A stretch of 5,799 nt of DNA, from positions 1 to 5,799 of the forward strand of contig JAEXXR010000053.1 of assembly GCA_023405705.1 (NCBI GenBank), read 5' to 3'. The notes under the pieces are model-generated. The model searched no databases. It was not told the origin of the DNA and worked only from the letters and a program-made list of their open reading frames with translations. Made by a program: the position numbers and the translations under genes. Source of the DNA: Actinomycetes bacterium (GTDB taxonomy: Bacteria > Actinomycetota > Thermoleophilia > Solirubrobacterales > Solirubrobacteraceae). Below, one piece after another: positions 1 to 5,799 of the stretch; position 1 is the first letter of the stretch; each line of letters starts with the position of its first letter.

Positions 1-610
1 GCTCGGCGGCGGCCGCGTCGCCGTCCGCGAGCGCGGCGGCGACCGCGTCGAGTGCCTCCGCCAGCTCGCTCAGCAGCGGTCTGGCCGTCCGCCGCGCGAG
101 TGCGAGCGGGTCGACCGGCAGCACGACGCTGACGGCGAGCCCGACGAGGCCGCCGGTGAGCGCGTCGATCATGCGGTCGAAGTAGATCCCCTCCGTCGGC
201 GGCTGCAGCGTCACGACGAGGATCGCCGAGACGCCGGCCTGGGTGATCAGCAGCGGGCCGCCGCCGAGGAAGACCGCGGCGCCCATCGCGAGCGCGATCA
301 CCAGCATCAGCTGCCAGGTGCCGACGCCGATCGCCGCGATCAGCAGGTCGCCGACCGCGATCCCGAGCGTCACGCCGACGATCAGCTCGACCGTCCGCCT
401 GCCGCGCTCGACGTGGGTCGCGCCGAGGCAGATGATCGCCGCGATCGGGGCGAAGAACGGCCGCGCGTGGTCGAAGACCTCGGTCGCGATCAGCCACGCG
501 AGCCCGGCCGCCAGCGCCGCCTGCGCGATCGGGAGCGCCGCGCGGCGGAGCGCGTCGAGGCGGCTGCGCAGCCGCAGGTGGTCGCGGGCGATGCCGTGCA
601 CGTGGTGCAC
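1..610 (-). CDS. FUSC / aromatic acid exporter-type integral membrane protein (C-terminus beyond window)
   Basis: The minus-strand frame is open from about 650 to the left edge and encodes a hydrophobic N-terminal half typical of FUSC-family proteins. From a GTG at 610 it reads about 203 residues. A short basic head (HLRLRSRLDALRRAALP) is followed by about six predicted membrane segments, including AALAAGLAWLIATEVF, FFAPIAAIICLGA and VGLAVSVVLPVDPL, with a charged loop (HVERGRRTVE) between the second and third. After the last segment comes an amphipathic, Ala/Leu-rich helix (LLSELAEALDAVAAALADGD), as expected before the cytoplasmic domain. The family is associated with efflux of aromatic acids and similar compounds; the substrate here is unknown. 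The start is uncertain: in-frame GTGs lie at 652, 610 and 601, none with a strong ribosome site, and the two nearby ATGs are out of frame. It lies just downstream of the tRNA gene on the same strand and might share its transcript. Confidence 0.8.
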   Translation of the reverse strand, partial: MHHVHGIARDHLRLRSRLDALRRAALPIAQAALAAGLAWLIATEVFDHARPFFAPIAAIICLGATHVERGRRTVELIVGVTLGIAVGDLLIAAIGVGTWQLMLVIALAMGAAVFLGGGPLLITQAGVSAILVVTLQPPTEGIYFDRMIDALTGGLVGLAVSVVLPVDPLALARRTARPLLSELAEALDAVAAALADGDAAAAE

Positions 611-689
611 AGCATGCCCGCGACCATGGGCGCGTGTCGTGCGCTGCGACACGCAGTGCTGGAGAGGCGCGGGGCAACCGGCGACGGTA

Positions 690-763
<74 letters not shown>

Positions 764-786
764 GCGAGGCACAGCGTAATGGTTCA

Positions 787-816
787 TGTATACGCCGTGA
801 GCCTGTGCTATGTCTC
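787..816 (-). promoter_or_regulatory. Possible promoter for tRNA-Arg
   Basis: On the minus strand, GAGACA (816-811, 4 of 6 matches to TTGACA) and TATACA (792-787, 4 of 6 to TATAAT) are separated by 18 bases. Transcription would start near 780, about 16 bases before the tRNA 5' end. This short AT-richer patch stands out in GC-rich surroundings. A 6-base inverted repeat, GCACAG (769-774) and CTGTGC (803-808), brackets the -10 element. This is pattern matching only. Confidence 0.4.
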
Positions 817-852
817 GGTCCGAACAGGAGTTGCGCCCCGCCGCGCGAACAG

Positions 853-868
853 TGACCCGGGTCGGTCA
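853..868. promoter_or_regulatory. Possible operator palindrome upstream of the transporter operon
   Basis: The 16 bases TGACCCGGGTCGGTCA contain two overlapping dyads: a perfect 10-base palindrome GACCCGGGTC (854-863), and the inverted repeat TGACC-N6-GGTCA spanning the whole segment. They lie about 65 bases upstream of the first permease and in the spacer that separates the leftward tRNA/FUSC unit from the rightward operon. This is a plausible binding site for a dimeric regulator, but short palindromes are common in GC-rich DNA. I see no convincing -35/-10 pair for the rightward operon in 764-933. Confidence 0.25.
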
Positions 869-883
869 GTTCGGGATGCGACG

Positions 884-937
884 ATGAACGAGGCAGCGCG
901 ACGAGAGGCACGACGAGCGGCTGAGGCCGACTCGTGA
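884..937 (+). CDS. Possible 17-codon leader peptide, coupled to the permease start
   Basis: ATG at 884 opens a short frame, MNEAARREARRAAEADS, whose TGA (935-937) overlaps the GTG start (934-936) of the permease as GTGA, the layout typical of translational coupling. A weak ribosome site GGGA (873-876) lies 7 bases upstream. All four Arg codons are CGA, arranged as two CGA-CGA pairs; CGA is the least-used style in this G/C-ending region. The frame is also open further upstream into the tRNA region, so the open frame alone is weak evidence. It may be a leader peptide, a remnant, or chance. No family is recognised. Confidence 0.25.
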   Translation: MNEAARREARRAAEADS

Positions 938-1893
938 GCGTCGGCGCGCCCGAGCTGCTCGGCGACCGCGCGGCCGCCCTCGCGGCCCCCGGCAGCACGC
1001 CGGCGCAGCTGTTCTGGCGGCGCCTGCGCCGCGACCGCGCTGCGATGGCGGCGCTCGTCGTCGTGGTCGTGCTGCTGCTGGCCGCGATCTTCGCGCCGCT
1101 GATCGTCAGCCTGCTCGGCCTCCCCGAGCCGAACGCGCGCGACACCGGCGCGCTCGACGCCTTCGGCGCCCCGGCCGGGCCGAGCGGCGCGCACCCCTTC
1201 GGCGTCGACGACTTCGGCCGCGACGTCTTCTCGCGCACGCTCCACGGAGCGCGCGTCTCGCTGTTCGTCGGGATCGCCGGGACGGCGCTGGCGGTCGTGC
1301 TCGGCACGGCGCTCGGGCTCGTCGCCGGCTGGTACCGCGGCTGGGTCGACATGCTGCTCCAGGGGCTCGTCGACGTCGTCCTGTCGGTGCCGGTGCTGCT
1401 GCTCGGCCTCGGCATCGCCGCCGCCTGCACCTTCGGCGAGGGCTGCGCCGGCGGGCTGGTCCAGCCGGGGCTGCGGACCGTGATGCTGGTCGTCGTGGCG
1501 GTCGGCTGGACGGTCGTCGCGCGCGTCGTGCGCGGGCAGGTGCTGTCGCTGCGGGAGCGCGAGTTCGTCGACGCGGCGCGGGCTTCCGGCGCCTCCGATC
1601 GACGGATCCTGATCGGTGAGGTGCTTCCCAACCTGCTGCCGACCGTGATCGTCTACTCAAGTGTGATCATCCCGCAGACGATCTTGTTGGAGGCGGCGTT
1701 GTCCTTCTTGGGAGTTGGAGTGTCGCCTTCGACGCCCAGTTGGGGCTCGATGATCGCGGACGCCGCACCCAATTTCGATACGCAATGGTGGTACATGCTG
1801 TTCCCCGGCCTTGCGCTGCTCGTCACCGTGATGGCGTTCAACGTGCTGGGTGACGGCGTGCAGGACGCACTCGACCCGATGACGACACGGTGA
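934..1893 (+). CDS. ABC transporter permease, DppC/OppC type
   Basis: This 319-residue inner-membrane protein would form half of the channel of a peptide-type ABC importer (dipeptide, oligopeptide or nickel class). A short cytoplasmic head with the OppC-like FWRRLRRDRAAMAAL leads into the first membrane segment (about 38-61). Then comes the DppC hallmark HPFGVDDFGRDVFSRTLHGA (87-106), followed by further membrane helices. The EAA loop EFVDAARASGASDRRILIGE (210-229) is the contact site for the ATPase. The conserved tail motif SFLGVGVSPSTPSWGSM (257-273) and the C-terminal LDP motif are present. The length is normal for the family. The GTG start at 934 is preceded by GAGG (923-926) at 7-base spacing. 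Its stop overlaps a GTG in GTGA (1890-1893), but the next gene probably starts at 1929. From about codon 219 onward codon choice changes: TTG leucines, GTT, GGA and CAA appear, unlike the first two thirds. The substrate cannot be told from the sequence. Confidence 0.93.
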   Translation: MSVGAPELLGDRAAALAAPGSTPAQLFWRRLRRDRAAMAALVVVVVLLLAAIFAPLIVSLLGLPEPNARDTGALDAFGAPAGPSGAHPFGVDDFGRDVFSRTLHGARVSLFVGIAGTALAVVLGTALGLVAGWYRGWVDMLLQGLVDVVLSVPVLLLGLGIAAACTFGEGCAGGLVQPGLRTVMLVVVAVGWTVVARVVRGQVLSLREREFVDAARASGASDRRILIGEVLPNLLPTVIVYSSVIIPQTILLEAALSFLGVGVSPSTPSWGSMIADAAPNFDTQWWYMLFPGLALLVTVMAFNVLGDGVQDALDPMTTR

Positions 1894-1915
1894 AGACAAA
1901 TCCCCCTCAGACGAT

Positions 1916-1922
1916 GAAAGGA
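1916..1922 (+). promoter_or_regulatory. Ribosome binding site fixing the binding-protein start
   Basis: GAAAGGA is followed by a 6-base spacer and ATG at 1929. It is the best ribosome site in the window, and the ATG it serves gives a compact lipoprotein signal peptide. It therefore argues against the in-frame GTG at 1890 and the ATG at 1914, both of which would add residues before the signal peptide. Confidence 0.7.
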
Positions 1923-1928
1923 CCGGCC

Positions 1929-3722
1929 ATGCCCCGGATCGTCACACGGACGCTCCTGACGGGCCTCCTCTGCCTCGCCCTCTCCTCCACCCTCGCCGCC
2001 TGCGGCGGCTCCGACGACGACGGCGGCGGCACGGCCGGGACCGCCGCGGCGACGACCGCGAGCGGCGACGACGGCGCAGGCGGGAGAAGAGGCGGCATCC
2101 TGAGAGTCGTCACCGAGGAGGACGTGGCGCCGCCGATCGACTCCGGCGTGACCTACTCCAGCGCGCCCCTGAACTTCCTCACGGCGACGACCCGCCCGCT
2201 CTACCGCTACGCGCCCGAGGACCCGCAGACGGCCGTCCCGGACCTGGCCGAGGGCCCGCCGGAGGTCGCGCAGGACGGCAGAACCGTCACGGTGAGAATC
2301 CGCAGAGGCGTCAGATACAGCCCGCCGGTGAATCGCGAGGTCGTCTCCGCCGACGTCAAGTACGCGATCGAGCGCGGCTTCAACCCGGCCGTCTCCAACG
2401 GCTACGCCGGCACCTACTACGGCGACGTGGTCGGCGCCGACAGAGCGAACGGCGCCCCGATCGCCGGCATCACGACGCCTGATGACCAGACGATCGTCTT
2501 CAGACTGACGAAGCCGACCGGCGGCCTGATGGCGGAGGCGATGGTGCTGCCGCTGTCGGCTCCGGTCCCGCCGGAGTACGCGCGCAGATTCGACCAGGTC
2601 AGAGAAGGCGAGACGAGCCAGTACGTCAACCACCAGGTCGCGACCGGGCCGTACCGCTTCAAGGCCGACGCGAGCGGCAGAGTGCTCGGCGAGGGCCTCG
2701 TCCCCGGCCGCAGATACGTGCTCGAGCGCAACCCCAACTGGGATCCCGCGACCGACGACCGGCCGGCCTACCTCGACGGCGTCGAGTGGTCGGTCGGCAA
2801 CGACCCGAACGTCGCCGGCCGCCAGGTGCTCGACGGCAGCGGGATGACGCTCGGCGACACGCCGACGGCGGCGCTGATCAAGCGTGCGGTCGAGCGGCAT
2901 CCGCAGCAGATCTTCTTCAGCCCCGGCGCCGGCTCGCGCTACGCGGCGCTCAACACGCAGATCCCGCCGTTCGACGACGCGAACCTGCGCAAGGCGGTCG
3001 GGGCGGCGCTCGACCGCAACCAGATGCGGCTCGTGCGCGGCGGCGAGGTGCTCGGCGACCCGGCGACCCACTTCCTCTACCCCGGCGTCTCCGGCTTCGA
3101 GGAGGCCGGCGGGATGGAGGGTCCGGGCGTCGACTTCCTCGCGAACCCGGACGGCGACATGGAGCTGGCGAGAAGATACCTCGCGGCGGCCGGATATCCG
3201 GACGGCAGATACACCGGGACCGAGACGATCGACGTGATCGGCGACTCCGGCGACCCGTCGAACAAGAACGCGCAGATCTTCGACGAGACGCTCAGATCGC
3301 TCGGCTTCAAAACGAAGCTGCGGCTGGTCGACTCCGGCACGATGTACGGCAGATTCTGCACCGTGCCGAGAGCCGAGGCCGAGGTCTGCCCCAACCTCGG
3401 GTGGGCGCGTGACTTCGACGACCCGCAGACCGTCCTCGACGCCGCCTTCAACGGCGCGGCGATCCTCCCCGAGGGCAACCCGAACTGGCCGCAGCTCGAC
3501 GACCCGAGAATCAACGCGGCGATGGCGAGAGCGGAATTGCTCGTCGACAAGCAGGAACGCGCGGACGCGTGGGCGAAGATCGACGGCATGATCACCGAGA
3601 CCGGTGCCGCGATCCCGTGGCTGTGGGACAAGCAGCCGGTCATCTCCTCGGAGGACGTCCGCTGCGCGTACCAGGTCTGGAACCAGGGGCACTGCGACTT
3701 CGCCTTCAGCTCGCTGAGATAG
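1929..3722 (+). CDS. ABC transporter substrate-binding lipoprotein, family 5 (peptide-type)
   Basis: This 597-residue lipoprotein is anchored outside the membrane and captures the substrate for the flanking permeases. Residues 1-25 form a lipoprotein signal: a basic head, a hydrophobic core (LLTGLLCLALSSTL) and lipobox LAAC with the modified Cys25. A Gly/Asp/Ala/Thr-rich linker follows to about residue 54. The rest is a family 5 solute-binding domain (SBP_bac_5). Hallmarks are ADVKYAIERGFNP (141-153), TGPYRF (239-244), YVLERNPNWDPATD, LRKAVGAALDRNQ, LARRYLAAAGYPDG and GWARDFDDPQTVLDAAF (about 491-507). Cysteines at 477/487 and 579/589 could form two disulfides. The length is at the upper end of the family. 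Of 46 Arg codons 22 are AGA, in two blocks (2085-2720 and 3165-3720) around a stretch with only CGN; the first permease has none that I can see and the second has one. The ligand may be peptides, but this family also binds nickel, opines and sugars. Confidence 0.94.
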   Translation: MPRIVTRTLLTGLLCLALSSTLAACGGSDDDGGGTAGTAAATTASGDDGAGGRRGGILRVVTEEDVAPPIDSGVTYSSAPLNFLTATTRPLYRYAPEDPQTAVPDLAEGPPEVAQDGRTVTVRIRRGVRYSPPVNREVVSADVKYAIERGFNPAVSNGYAGTYYGDVVGADRANGAPIAGITTPDDQTIVFRLTKPTGGLMAEAMVLPLSAPVPPEYARRFDQVREGETSQYVNHQVATGPYRFKADASGRVLGEGLVPGRRYVLERNPNWDPATDDRPAYLDGVEWSVGNDPNVAGRQVLDGSGMTLGDTPTAALIKRAVERHPQQIFFSPGAGSRYAALNTQIPPFDDANLRKAVGAALDRNQMRLVRGGEVLGDPATHFLYPGVSGFEEAGGMEGPGVDFLANPDGDMELARRYLAAAGYPDGRYTGTETIDVIGDSGDPSNKNAQIFDETLRSLGFKTKLRLVDSGTMYGRFCTVPRAEAEVCPNLGWARDFDDPQTVLDAAFNGAAILPEGNPNWPQLDDPRINAAMARAELLVDKQERADAWAKIDGMITETGAAIPWLWDKQPVISSEDVRCAYQVWNQGHCDFAFSSLR

Positions 3723-3736
3723 CGGCTACGGGCGGG

Positions 3737-3771
3737 CGCCGGCGCACCCCCGCGGCGGGGGCGCGCCGGCG
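3737..3771 (+). promoter_or_regulatory. GC-rich hairpin abutting the dppB-type start codon
   Basis: The gap between the binding protein and the second permease is almost filled by an inverted repeat. The left arm CGCCGGCGCACCCCCGC (3737-3753) pairs with the right arm GCGGGGGCGCGCCGGCG (3755-3771) with a single A/C mismatch and one central base. The right arm ends on the base before the ATG at 3772 and contains the only ribosome-site-like G-run (3757-3761, 10 bases before the start). No T-run follows, so it is unlikely to be a simple terminator. It probably stabilises the upstream message and limits translation of the next gene. The structure is seen in the sequence; the role is inferred. Confidence 0.7.
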
Positions 3772-4734
3772 ATGACGCGCTACGTCGTGCGCCGCCTCCT
3801 GTGGGGGGCGGCGCTGCTGCTGCTCGTCTGCGCGCTCACCTTCGTCCTCTTCTTCCTGCTGCCGTCGGGCGACCCGGCGCTGCTGCGGGCCGGCAGAGAC
3901 GCCTCGCCGGAGACGCTCGCGCGCATCCGCGAGCAGCTGCGACTCGACGAGCCCGTCTACGTCCAGTTCTGGACCTACGTGAAGGGCGTCGTCCTCCACT
4001 TCGACCTCGGCTACAGCTGGTACAGCAGCGCGCCGGTCTCGACGCTGCTGTGGGACCGGCTGCCGGCGACGCTCGCGCTGGCGCTCGGCGCGGCCGTGCT
4101 GTGGCTGGCGATCGCGACGCCGATCGGGATCCTCTCGGCGCTGCGGCGCCGCAGCTGGCTCGACCGCGTGCTGATGGGCGGCGCGCTCGTCGCGATCTCG
4201 GCGCCGGTCTACTGGGTCGGGCTGCTCGCGCTCTACCTGTTCGCCGACGACATCGGCCGCTTCCCGCTGCTGCCGGGCGCCAACTCCTACGTGCCGCTGA
4301 CCGAGGACCCGCGCGCCTGGTTCGGCTCCCTGCTGCTGCCGTGGCTCGTGCTCGCCGGCTCGTTCGCCGGCATCTACGCGCGCCTGCTGCGGACCAGCCT
4401 GACCGAGACGATGGGCCAGGACTTCGTCCGCACGGCGCGCGCGAAGGGGATCTCCGAGCGGCGGGTGGTGATGCGCCACGGTGTGCGCGTCGCGATCACG
4501 CCGGTCGTGACGCTGCTCGGCGTCGACCTCGGCGTGCTGCTGGGCGGGGCGCTGCTGACCGAGGCGGTCTTCAACGTCCCCGGCATCGGCCGGCTGGGGC
4601 TCGACGCGATCGCCTACGCCGACTTCCCGGTGATCCAGGGGACGGTGCTGCTGGCGGCGCTGTTCGTCGTCGTCGCCAACCTGGTGGTCGACGTCGCCTA
4701 CGCCTTCCTCGACCCGCGCGTGCGCTACAGCTGA
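3772..4734 (+). CDS. ABC transporter permease, DppB/OppB type
   Basis: This 320-residue inner-membrane protein would form the other half of the importer channel. The N-terminus MTRYVVRRLLWG followed by a long hydrophobic helix is the standard DppB/OppB opening and supports the ATG at 3772, despite the lack of a good free ribosome site. PSGDPA (31-36), LRLDEPVYVQFWTYV (56-70) and the LGYSW segment match the family's extracellular region. The EAA loop DFVRTARAKGISERRVVMRH (217-236) should dock on the ATPase. EAVFNVPGIGRLG (264-276) and the C-terminal LDPRVRYS are conserved tail motifs. The length is normal. It lies 49 bases after the binding-protein stop, behind the hairpin at 3737-3771. Its codon use is of the ordinary G/C-ending kind with one AGA (Arg42). 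It is the last gene of the operon; the next genes run the other way. Confidence 0.93.
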   Translation: MTRYVVRRLLWGAALLLLVCALTFVLFFLLPSGDPALLRAGRDASPETLARIREQLRLDEPVYVQFWTYVKGVVLHFDLGYSWYSSAPVSTLLWDRLPATLALALGAAVLWLAIATPIGILSALRRRSWLDRVLMGGALVAISAPVYWVGLLALYLFADDIGRFPLLPGANSYVPLTEDPRAWFGSLLLPWLVLAGSFAGIYARLLRTSLTETMGQDFVRTARAKGISERRVVMRHGVRVAITPVVTLLGVDLGVLLGGALLTEAVFNVPGIGRLGLDAIAYADFPVIQGTVLLAALFVVVANLVVDVAYAFLDPRVRYS

Positions 4735-4743
4735 GCGGCAGCA

Positions 4744-4772
4744 GCGACGCGCGGGGGCCGCGGGCCGGTCGC
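4744..4772. terminator. Possible bidirectional terminator hairpin between convergent genes
   Basis: In the 40-base gap between the convergent stops, GCGAC (4744-4748) pairs with GTCGC (4768-4772), and inside it GGCC (4756-4759) can pair with GGCC (4763-4766) around a 3-base loop. There is no T-run on either side and the stem is interrupted, so only its position between two converging transcripts supports the call. Confidence 0.3.
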
Positions 4773-4774
4773 GC

Positions 4775-5407
4775 CTACGCCTCTTCCTCTTCCTCGTCGT
4801 CCTCGACGTAGAGGCTCTCGCGCGCCAGCTCCTCGCCGGCGGCCGAGAACAGCTTCACGTCGAGGAAGTCCTCGCGGTAGGCGTCCGGCGCGATCAGCGT
4901 GAAGCGGTAGTCGACGAGCGCGCACTGGTCGACGGCGAGGTCGGCCAGCTCGGCGGTCACGACGGCGCCGTTCTTGACGAGCGGGATGCCCCAGATCAGC
5001 GTCATGTCGGCGGTGCTGCCGTTCTCGCCCTTCCAGCTGCCGACGACCTCCTCGTTGACGTCGATCTGCCACTCGGGGTTGTCGTCGGCGATGTCGGAGG
5101 TGAAGTCGGCGTGCGCGGCGAAGTCGTCGGGCGCGCCGTGCTCGTCCTCGGCGAAGGAGACGTAGCCGTACAGCTCCAGGCCGTTCGAGGTGCGCGCCGT
5201 CGCCGGCACGTAGGTGCGGCCGCCCCAGCCGCGATCGGGGAACCAGACGATCTCGCCGGGCTCGCCCAGCTCCTCCTCGCCGGGGTCGATCTCGTTGACG
5301 GCGGCGAGGAACCAGCTTCTCAGCGTCTCGGCCCAGCGGCCGTAGGGGAGCGTCTCCTGCGGCGGCTCGGCCGCGAAGCGGATGACGTAGCGATCGGTCG
5401 GCGGCAT
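4775..5407 (-). CDS. Hypothetical acidic cytoplasmic protein, downstream of dtd
   Basis: This 210-residue protein is not one I recognise. It has no signal peptide or membrane segment. By manual count it has about 47 Asp/Glu against 13 Lys/Arg, so it should be strongly acidic, and it ends in the run EDDEEEEEA. It has seven Trp and one Cys. The N-terminal part (about 1-40) looks helical with RYVIRFAAEPP and RWAETLRSWFLAAVNEID. Next comes GEIVWFPDRGWGGRTYVPA, and then alternating hydrophobic segments that look like beta strands (LELYGYVSF, WQIDVNEEVVGSWKG, MTLIWGIPLV, AVVTAELADLAV, YRFTLIAPDAY, DVKLFSA). ATG at 5407 follows the dtd stop by 9 bases with no clear ribosome site, which suggests translational coupling to dtd. 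Its frame shows normal codon bias, so it is a real gene. Function unknown. Confidence 0.82.
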   Translation of the reverse strand: MPPTDRYVIRFAAEPPQETLPYGRWAETLRSWFLAAVNEIDPGEEELGEPGEIVWFPDRGWGGRTYVPATARTSNGLELYGYVSFAEDEHGAPDDFAAHADFTSDIADDNPEWQIDVNEEVVGSWKGENGSTADMTLIWGIPLVKNGAVVTAELADLAVDQCALVDYRFTLIAPDAYREDFLDVKLFSAAGEELARESLYVEDDEEEEEA

Positions 5408-5416
5408 GGCGGGAGC

Positions 5417-5799
5417 CTACTGAGGGGCGGGCGGAGCGGGCTGCTCGGCCGGCGCGACCTCGATCGTCAGCGTCACCGGGCCGTCGTTGACCAGCTCGAC
5501 CTCCATCTGCGCGCCGAAGACGCCGCGCTGCGCGCCGAGCAGCTCGCAGACGCGCTCGTACAGCGGCGCCGCGACGTCGGGCCCGGCGGCGGCGACATAG
5601 CTCGGCCGCGTTCCCTTGCGCGTGTCGCCGTAGAGCGTGAACTGGCTGACGCACAGCACCTCGCGCGCGCCGAGCGGCTCGTTCATGCGACCGTCGGCGT
5701 CGGGGAAGACGCGCAGCGCGCGGACCTTCTCGGCGATCCGCCGGGCCTCGCGCTCGCCGTCGCCGTGGGTGACGCCGAGCAGCACCAGCAGGCCCGGGC
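5417..5799 (-). CDS. dtd: D-aminoacyl-tRNA deacylase (N-terminus beyond window)
   Basis: Dtd hydrolyses the ester bond of D-aminoacyl-tRNAs (such as D-Tyr-tRNA) and glycyl-tRNA-Ala, so that mischarged tRNAs are recycled in the cytoplasm. The visible part covers roughly the last 127 residues of a family that is usually about 145 long. [13 protein letters not shown] at the edge matches the internal region, so the frame runs off the window and roughly 20-25 residues are missing; an internal GTG at 5785 is not the true start. Family signatures are present: the catalytic [17 protein letters not shown], the [18 protein letters not shown] segment carrying the Gly-cisPro pair that excludes L-amino acids, and the MNEPLG region. 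After [14 protein letters not shown] there is a short proline-rich tail ([12 protein letters not shown]), longer than usual. It is followed 9 bases later by the acidic hypothetical gene. Confidence 0.95.
   Translation of the reverse strand, partial: PGLLVLLGVTHGDGEREARRIAEKVRALRVFPDADGRMNEPLGAREVLCVSQFTLYGDTRKGTRPSYVAAAGPDVAAPLYERVCELLGAQRGVFGAQMEVELVNDGPVTLTIEVAPAEQPAPPAPQ

Noticed and set aside
1890..1928. GTG at 1890 as the start of the binding protein, in a GTGA overlap
   Set aside because: The ATG at 1929 has a much better ribosome site (GAAAGGA, 6-base spacer) and begins directly at a normal signal peptide; the extra 13 residues have no role in the family.
1653..3692. Long 679-codon open frame on the minus strand opposite the binding-protein gene
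   Set aside because: It is a codon-bias shadow: the plus strand encodes a lipoprotein with clear family 5 motifs, while the antisense translation is a low-complexity Arg/Val/Asp mix with no recognisable motif.
3737..3771. The hairpin before the second permease as an intrinsic terminator
   Set aside because: No T-run follows, the start codon follows immediately, and the downstream gene belongs to the same transporter.
3706..4811. Open frames of 257 codons (minus) and 336 codons (plus, second frame) over the second permease
   Set aside because: Both are Arg/Ala/Gln-rich shadows; the permease frame has membrane helices and the EAA loop.
4725..5654. Minus-strand 309-codon frame spanning the acidic gene and part of dtd
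   Set aside because: It is an Arg-rich shadow; the two shorter frames on the same strand have real family motifs (dtd) or balanced composition (acidic gene).

Overview
The window is very GC-rich bacterial DNA with strong G/C third-position codon bias, GTG starts, short intergenic gaps and a lipoprotein signal of actinobacterial style. This fits a high-GC actinomycete-type genome, perhaps Solirubrobacterales (Conexibacter-like). The taxonomic guess is an impression from composition and gene style; nothing in the sequence proves it.

Layout. Positions 1-610 (minus) hold the N-terminal part of a FUSC/aromatic-acid-exporter-type membrane protein that runs off the left edge. Just upstream of it on the same strand is a complete tRNA-Arg with anticodon CCT (690-763), with a plausible promoter at 787-816. 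A 170-base spacer (764-933) then separates this leftward unit from a rightward operon. The spacer carries a small palindromic cluster (853-868) and a possible 17-codon leader ORF (884-937).

The rightward operon has three genes: a DppC/OppC-type ABC permease (934-1893), a family 5 extracellular solute-binding lipoprotein (1929-3722) and a DppB/OppB-type permease (3772-4734). Together they would form the membrane and capture parts of one peptide-type importer. The order (C, binding protein, B) is unusual and no ATPase gene is present. A 35-base GC-rich hairpin ends at the base before the dppB-type start codon and may set expression of that gene below the binding protein.

On the right, convergent to the operon, are two minus-strand genes. 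One is D-aminoacyl-tRNA deacylase dtd (5417-5799, start beyond the window). Nine bases after its stop is an unrecognised, strongly acidic 210-residue cytoplasmic protein (4775-5407).

Most features are ordinary. The points most worth a second look are: a sharp patchwork of arginine codons in the binding-protein gene (22 of 46 Arg are AGA, in two blocks, against one AGA codon in the two permeases together); a change of codon style inside the last third of the first permease; the hairpin at the dppB start; the CGA-rich leader ORF; and the unknown acidic gene linked to dtd. I see no CRISPR array, transposase, phage gene or clear new multi-gene system.
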